Shown here: positions 51,940 through 64,000 of the stretch, piece by piece
How positions within the stretch are numbered: the first letter of the stretch is position 1
Layout: each line of letters starts with the position of its first letter
DNA from: Struthio camelus
Lineage: Eukaryota > Chordata > Aves > Struthioniformes > Struthionidae
DNA: 64,000 nucleotides
Direction of reading: 5' to 3'
Assembly: GCF_040807025.1 (NCBI RefSeq)
Contig: NC_090943.1
Location: forward strand, 24,829,213-24,893,212
Position numbers and translations under genes: made by a program
Notes under the pieces: generated by a model
Databases searched by the model: none
What the model was told of the DNA's origin: nothing
What the model saw: the letters and a program-made list of their open reading frames with translations, nothing else

Positions 51940-53463
51940 TTCCAACATGTCAATATTTATGTGCGGTTACTTAATTTGCTCATAAGAATTCAGAATTTAT
52001 CTTGTGGCGTTAAAAGTGTTTGTATCAGACCAGTGGGTGCTAGACAAATTGATTTTTTTTTTTGTTGAGAAAAGTAACCTATGCCACTGTGATTTGAATC
52101 TAGAATGTTAATTCACAACAGCTCAGATGACAGGTGTTTAAAGCATAGTTAAAAGTAAAATTTTGCAATACTTAAGTTATGGAAAGAAATTACATAAAGT
52201 TTAGAGAGTACAAGTATTTACTGTAAATAGAAAATGGTGGCCTGTTTGAATTACATATGAGGAGTTACTTGATTTGAGACTGAGGAGACTAAAGGTAGCT
52301 GCTCATACAAATGAAACTTTACATCATTTTGCATGTAGTTTATGGTGGGTTTTCACATATGAGTCTTAGAAAGAAAGTGAAATACTGGAACAGTGATCCA
52401 TTGGTATGCAAGAAAAAAAAAAGTAGCTGACTCGAATGCTCTATCCAGAAATACTTAGAATTTTCCAATCCATTTGAGAGTATTCCACCAAATGTATTTT
52501 TTGTATTTAAAAATCTAGGAAAACCTGAACATGTCTAGCTGCTGTTAGTATGCTTCAGAACAGGGCTTATTTGAGAGAGGTGGGAAAAAGAAAACACAGG
52601 AAAAATCCCTTTAGGTATAGAAGTCTGTTCCTGATATTCCTCTGTGATATGATAAGCAGGTAAAATTCTCATTGCAGTTGCAGTTAATCAGGATGCTCAA
52701 AAGGGATGATTTAAGAGTGCTGAGCTTTAGGTTTCGTACTTGTCGAATAACTTATGTATAAAGATTTTTCCACTTTCAGGTGGAAGGTTGGTTTATTTTA
52801 CATCTTCTTGCATCTGTTAGTTATCGGTAGTTGTGAGTGCAGGCGCACTGGCAGCAGGGCCAAGACTGTTAACTCCTACGTATGGCACAATGAACCAAGT
52901 ACCTAATACAATGTTTGCAGTCTAATAGAGGACAGATACAGTGTAGCTGAAGTTAAAAAATAGATGTTTGTAGCAATACAGTGTAACTGAAATATTGAAC
53001 CATACTGAATTTAAATGATATTTATAGTGTATGTGTAAAGTACAACTTCAGATATCTCTGCGTCCATTACCGATAGTGTATTTAGACTGTTAGGTATCTA
53101 AGCTGATCTCCTTTTTGCTGTTTATTCCATCTTACCTTTGGGAGAGTGGTTAATAAACTTTGCGTTATGATACTGGTACATTGCCTTAATACTACAGTAT
53201 TTGTGTTATAAACGCTAAACTTTCATGGTTAAATGCAAACGCTTCTCAAAGCTATTAAGTCTTTTCTGAAGCTGTCTGTGTGTGTGTTGCCCACCTATCT
53301 TCCACTCTCCCGACCCCAAAAGATTATACCTCGATTACCCGTGATGAGAAGAGGAAGGTTATATGAAATAATATGTAACAGTGTAGTAAACAACGCATTT
53401 GTACTGCTTGTTCAAGGTAAGCACAGTAAATAAGTCTCCTGTTTTGTTTGTCTCTATGTGCAG

Positions 53464-53608
53464 AATCCAGCCATTCCGATGCAGAAGCTTCAGGATATCC
53501 AGAGAGCAATGGAGCTGCTCTCTGCGTGCCAAGGCCCAGCAAAGAACATTGATGAGGCTACCAAACGTAAATACCAGTTTTGGGATACACAGCCTGTACC
53601 TAAACTTA
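53464..53608 (+). CDS. NMT2: NMT2 exon 3, start of catalytic domain
   Basis: This 145-bp exon encodes [19 protein letters not shown], then [17 protein letters not shown] and [16 protein letters not shown] (53,572-53,583) is the conserved NMT segment that lines the myristoyl-CoA pocket. Differences from human are few (S-V-P to A-I-P, A-R-N to A-K-N, A-A-K-H-R to A-T-K-R-K). The acceptor AG is at 53,462-53,463 and the donor is GTAAGT at 53,609. The exon ends with the first base of a codon that completes as Asn (A|AT), where human NMT2 has Asp. Confidence 0.97.
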
Positions 53609-55981
53609 GTAAGTTTAACTGGGCCTAGGCATAAGATCTGTCTTACTGACCGCTAAAAGAATGCATGCCCATTGTGTGGCATGTTCTAAAAAACAGATAT
53701 GAAGTTGGACTGGGTGCGGTAGAGCTCCTTCGTCTTTTATGTTGTTTATATGGAATTATTGACGTCTCACTAGGGACGTGCTTGCCCTCAATAAATGGTA
53801 TATAACAAAACACAGTGCTAATGAATCTCATGTTCTATATAAAAATGGGAAATATGCTACTGAAGTAGCATTCCTTTGTATCTTTTAGATCTTGAACAAT
53901 GGAACCTAGAGGTCTTTTCCACTTTACGGAAAATAGGAACTCTATTAAATACTAAAAGACAAACTCTATTAAATACTGATAAGAGGAAACTGTTTTTCTC
54001 CCCCCCCCACCCTCCACCCCAATATATGGACCTGCTGTTAGAGAGAGAATGACTCTCCTAATGTAGGTTACACTGTTTTTCATGCAGGTTTAAGTGCATA
54101 ATGGCACTTCCTATGCATGAACAATTTTACTGCTGTTTGTTCACTTGCTTCCTCCACAATATACAGTACCTGAAGACGCGCTTTCTCCGATTCCCTTCTC
54201 TTACCAGTTCAGATGGCAAGGTGACCTCTCCTTGCCTTTAATTTTGTAAGAAACTTGGCAGACGGCTTTTTATACTATCTATTCTCTATGTACACATAGT
54301 TGGTAATATCTCAGTCAGTCTGCTGGAGAAAACTTTCTTGCTCTTTTTTGAGTTGTTCTCTCCACTTTCTTCCCCCTTCATGTCTGTAAGTTAAGTTGTT
54401 CTAATTCTTCCATGCCCAAGAAATCTGGGGACCCCGCAAATAGAGCGATCTCAGCACAGTGGCTGTCCTCATTCTGTTCCGAAGGTTTGTCTCTGTGGCA
54501 GATGTTGCTGTAGAATAAGCAGAAATAAGGTAAAGTCTAAAGGGCAAGAGCATTTTCACTGTCTCTGCACGGGCCAACATTTCACGCTAATCCATTTCTA
54601 TAGCTTAATCCACAGTGATCCAATTTCCCCCGACTTCCTTGTACGGAGAAGTCCAGAGCAGAGTCCCTGATGCAGTGCTTTCCAGTGGACTGAACTGACC
54701 TGCCCTGGCTCCGCTCCAAACAAATGCCCTCCAGATAGCTTTGTAAACTAATGACAGTAATCATGCCAAGGCGGAGGAAGAGCCTAGCCAAAAAAGTTGA
54801 TACGCATACCAAGAAATGCTCTGGCCAAAAGGAAACTTTTTCAGAGCTAGTTCAGGTGTCTGCACTGCAGTTCCAGGGGTTCGGTTCAGGGTGGTCAATA
54901 TATCCTAAAGCAGCTCTATAAAGGTGATAGTTTGTCACTTGCCAGCCCGAAAGGACCAAAAAATTTGTTCTAAAAGTTATTTTTTAGTGCTGTTCAGTGG
55001 AAAAATGCTTTGTTGAATTTGGCTGGTAGAGTTGCTGTTCAACAGTATTTCTGAATCGCTTCTTGATCCTGTTGTTGAATTTATTTATTTATTTTTTATT
55101 TTTTATTTTTTATGACCTGCTGAATGAACGTACAGGGTAGTGTTCTCTCTTTGATGTGCTGGATATGTTCAGATGGGGAAAAAAAAGGTTGATTTGATGC
55201 AGATCCCTACAGCTATTTCTTTAACTTACTTCAGAATCTGTCTGCCTTCTAATTAAAGTCTGTTAGCAGTAAATCCTTTCATTTACAGTATTAGGCCTAG
55301 TCCGCCATGTAGCGGCAGCAGCATTTAGGTTGTTGGTGCTTCCAGAGTTTGCATAGAGATGCTGGTAACGATGGCCTGCTGTCCAGTTTGGAAGGTCATA
55401 CTTACTTGTCAGAGTTGGCTGTGGTTTGGCAAAAGTTAGTACTACTGAGGAATGAACGTTTGACAGCTGCCAAAGGAGAAAGCATGATTTCTTGTTGAAT
55501 TTTCGCAAAAAGTATCGTATTTCACCGGCAGCCCTTAACTGCCCTGGCTTTGTTATTACTACTGCTCCCAAGTAATCCTGTTGAGTTCAGGTCTGTTCAA
55601 GTCAATTGTAAATAGGATCTGGGCCATAGCTTGTGAACTATGAGTATACAGTGTTTCTCGTGATGCGACTGTAGGTTTAGTGGCTGGCTAAGTGCTGTGC
55701 ACATGCTGATACTTTGGTGTTTTGTGTTACGAAATACTGGATACCAGCTGAGGTAGAGTAGCTCTGCGTCTGGATACAGATGCTCTGATTGCTTTGATCT
55801 GTATCAATGAGTAGTAGTGTATACTAACATTACCAGTTTTTAAGAGCTTCATGTTCCTATTTCATAACCATTAGAAAACATGTGGGATGAGTTAAATACA
55901 GTTTTGAGAACTGTCAAGAAAGCTAGCAATGTAACTCTTTGTTTATTTGTTTTCTCCATTCTCCTCCTCTTTCCTTGAAAG
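53609..55981 (+). other. NMT2: NMT2 intron 3 (2.4 kb)
   Basis: The intron begins GTAAGT and ends CTTGAAAG. It contains an imperfect direct repeat of about 23 bp near 53,938-53,980 ('aactctattaaatact' twice), a short C run near 54,001 and an (ATTTTTT)3-like stretch at about 55,091-55,113. Nothing else was recognised. Confidence 0.85.
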
Positions 55982-56100
55982 ATGAAGTTATTACTTCACA
56001 TGGTGCAATTGAACCGGATAAGGACAATGTCCGCCTAGAGCCATATTCTTTGCCACAGGGTTTTATGTGGGACACATTGGATCTTAGCAATGCTGAAGTT
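55982..56100 (+). CDS. NMT2: NMT2 exon 4
   Basis: This 119-bp exon encodes E-V-I-T-S-H-G-A-I-E-P-D-K-D-N-V-R, then L-E-P-Y-S-L-P-Q-G-F-M-W-D-T-L-D-L-S and N-A-E-V. It is part of the N-terminal GNAT-like half of the catalytic fold. The residue before E-P-Y is Leu (CTA), where human NMT1 and NMT2 have Gln; all flanking residues are conserved. The acceptor AG is at 55,980-55,981 and the donor is GTAAGT at 56,101. The exon ends on a complete Val codon and joins in frame to exon 5. Confidence 0.97.
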
Positions 56101-56395
<295 letters not shown>

Positions 56396-56512
56396 GGCGC
56401 TACGTCCTCCAGGCTGGTTACCCCAATGGCATTGTGGGGTTAGAGTGTCTTCAAACAAAAAACTGGTAGGATTTATAAGTGCCATCCCTGCAAACATTCG
56501 TATTTATGACAG
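56396..56512 (+). CDS. NMT2: NMT2 exon 6
   Basis: This 117-bp exon completes Trp and encodes [17 protein letters not shown], then [18 protein letters not shown] and I-Y-D. It forms core beta strands of the GNAT fold (the L-V-G-F-I-S-A-I-P strand). One difference from human is Pro in place of the second Leu of G-W-L-L-Q-W. The acceptor AG is at 56,394-56,395 and the donor is GTAAGG at 56,513. The final Ser codon is split AG|T. Confidence 0.97.
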
Positions 56513-62625
<6,113 letters not shown>

Positions 62626-62796
62626 GCCACAAAGACTTCAGGTTTGAGACCAATGGAACAAAAAGATACTAAAGCAGTACAAGAGTTAATCAACACTTAC
62701 TTGAAGCAGTTTAATCTTGCTCCTGTAATGGATGAAGAAGAGGTAGCCCACTGGTTCCTGCCTCGGGATCATATTATTGACACCTTTGTAGTAGAG
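62626..62796 (+). CDS. NMT2: NMT2 exon 9
   Basis: This 171-bp exon encodes [18 protein letters not shown], then [17 protein letters not shown] and [22 protein letters not shown]. It begins the second GNAT-like half of NMT2. The E-E-V-x-H-W-F-L-P-R block is conserved across NMTs. The first residue is Ala where human has Val. The donor GTAAAA at 62,797 lacks the usual G at +5, and the acceptor (AATAAG) has a weak pyrimidine tract, so this exon may be less efficiently spliced than its neighbours. The next exon, beginning with a Ser-Pro-Asn-Gly-Lys-like sequence, is not in the window. Confidence 0.96.
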
Positions 62797-64000
62797 GTAA
62801 AACCCCTGAATTACCTCAGGGATGTATATGTGAATGCTTTTTATGAAAAGTCGTATCAACATCAAGTTTTTGAAATGCAGACAGTATGAAAAATGTACCA
62901 TAGGTGGAATTTGGTGTCATGATTTCAAGTTTTGTTCTTTGTATTGCATGTTCTAATGTTCTTTTCACAAGAAAATGCTTGCTTGGGTGTGGTAAGCTGC
63001 AGAACTGTTATAATAGGATACTTTAAAGAAGAATTTTGAGATCTCAAGTTATTGCCATCTTGGAAGTATTCCACGGCGGGTGGGGGGGAGTGGAGTGCAC
63101 TCCTGCCTGGGTCTTCAAATCTGCTTTCCTAAGAAAAAAGGGAAAAATGATACACTGACTGAGATGAGGATTTAGTTTAAATTCAGTATTGTTCCCTTAG
63201 GTGTCAGATAAAAAATTTGAGCCAGCTTATGGCAGAAAGTTAACCTTTTTAAAACCAGTTTTAAGGGCATCTGCTAATGTGGGGAGTTACGGTTTGTCAT
63301 TGTCTGCTTCCGTAAAATACCATTCCCCCAGTAAAAGTGTGTATGTGTATATATGAAAAACGCATATGAGTTTTTCATATATGTGTGTATGCATATACAT
63401 GCGTGTTCCTGTTTGTAGGTGTGTATGTATACACACACACACGTATATATATAAAATATATATATATAATGTATGTATAAGAGGAAAGTAAAAGTCAATG
63501 CCCCTTGGTGCTATTGTGGATTGGTGTCAGCTAGGAGCTAATTTTCTGTGGTTCCTCAGTGGTAACCTTTGTCCACTAAGAAGATGGAGAGCATCATCTG
63601 TTTCTTCCCCCGCTCCCTCCTGCCTTCTGAGTTACAGTCACAACACTTCTTGCAAAATAAGCCGTACAGGAATAGGTTAGCATTTGGATTAGAAATCTCC
63701 AAGGTGTGATAGGAGGTAGCTGTGATAAAGCTAGTAGAGAAAGGTACACTCTTCCCTTTGAGTCCACGCTAAGTCAACTTAGACACCATTTTCAGATAGT
63801 ATATTGCATTTTTGAAAGTGCCAATATTATTTGAAAATGATAGACGCTAAAATTATTAAACGTATCAGCTCCTTGCAGAAGCTGCAGGTTATGAAGCTCA
63901 GTGTTCCCACACTGCAGTCTGAATTTGTTCAAGAGTCTCAGTTGAATTTAAAAACTTACTGCTGCTGGAGATAAGAGGTGCAGCTCATCTGTCCTTGGTC
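62797..64000 (+). other. NMT2: NMT2 intron 9 (partial)
   Basis: Intronic sequence runs to the window edge. It contains a TG/TA-rich patch at 63,340-63,480 with a 13-bp hairpin. The exon 9 frame stays open for 30 codons into the intron before TGA at 62,887-62,889. The remaining NMT2 exons, about 108 residues by comparison with human, lie beyond 64,000. Confidence 0.85.
63349..63382 (+). repeat. 13-bp hairpin in a TG/TA-rich patch
   Basis: ATATATGAAAAAC (63,349-63,361), loop GCATATGA, then GTTTTTCATATAT (63,370-63,382): a perfect 13-bp stem. As sense RNA the stem can extend about seven more pairs, mostly through G-U wobbles in the flanking TG repeats. A mixed TG/TA/CA simple repeat follows to about 63,480. 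Confidence 0.9.

Larger units (their letters stand above)
45371..53463 (+). other. NMT2: NMT2 intron 2 (8.1 kb)
   Basis: The intron contains a CA-rich microsatellite (about 45,871-45,890), a perfect 13-bp inverted repeat (47,432-47,461), a 1.8-kb antisense CR1 LINE (about 49,978-51,770) and a 22-A run (51,918-51,939). It begins GTGAGA and ends TGTGCAG. The rest shows nothing I can name. Confidence 0.85.

Overview
The window is vertebrate nuclear DNA, most likely from a bird. Its exons code for well-known vertebrate proteins split by GT-AG introns. It also holds a 5'-truncated CR1 LINE, the dominant avian retrotransposon, and a low density of old repeats (MIR-like and CR1/L3-like relics). The species cannot be named from this sequence. 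There is no sign of a bacterial, phage or plasmid system.

Two genes lie head to tail on the + strand. Bases 1-22,850 hold the last four coding exons and the 3' UTR of FAM171A1 (astroprincin), a single-pass type I membrane protein. They encode the end of the ectodomain, the transmembrane helix and the whole cytoplasmic tail. From about 36,540 to the end of the window lie the CpG-island promoter and the first nine coding exons of NMT2 (glycylpeptide N-tetradecanoyltransferase 2). These encode exactly 390 residues. The C-terminal part, about 108 residues in human NMT2 and including the catalytic C-terminal carboxylate, lies beyond the right edge. The order FAM171A1 then NMT2 in the same orientation matches human 10p13, so this is a conserved syntenic block. 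The two proteins have no known shared pathway, and their adjacency looks like ancestral order rather than functional coupling.

Between them lies about 13 kb of non-coding DNA. It holds old repeat relics, a perfect 36-bp tandem duplication, a divergent pair of CTCF-like core motifs near 25.8 kb, and a CR1-type relic about 0.6 kb upstream of the NMT2 start codon. The introns are mostly non-coding with microsatellites. NMT2 intron 2 carries the antisense CR1 (about 1.8 kb), and NMT2 intron 8 carries a perfect 44-bp AT palindrome.

I found no undescribed gene system. The points most worth a second look are non-coding: the CTCF-like pair between the genes, the AT palindrome, two strong intronic hairpins and the promoter-proximal CR1 relic. 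Most open reading frames outside the exons look like chance ORFs or shadow frames.
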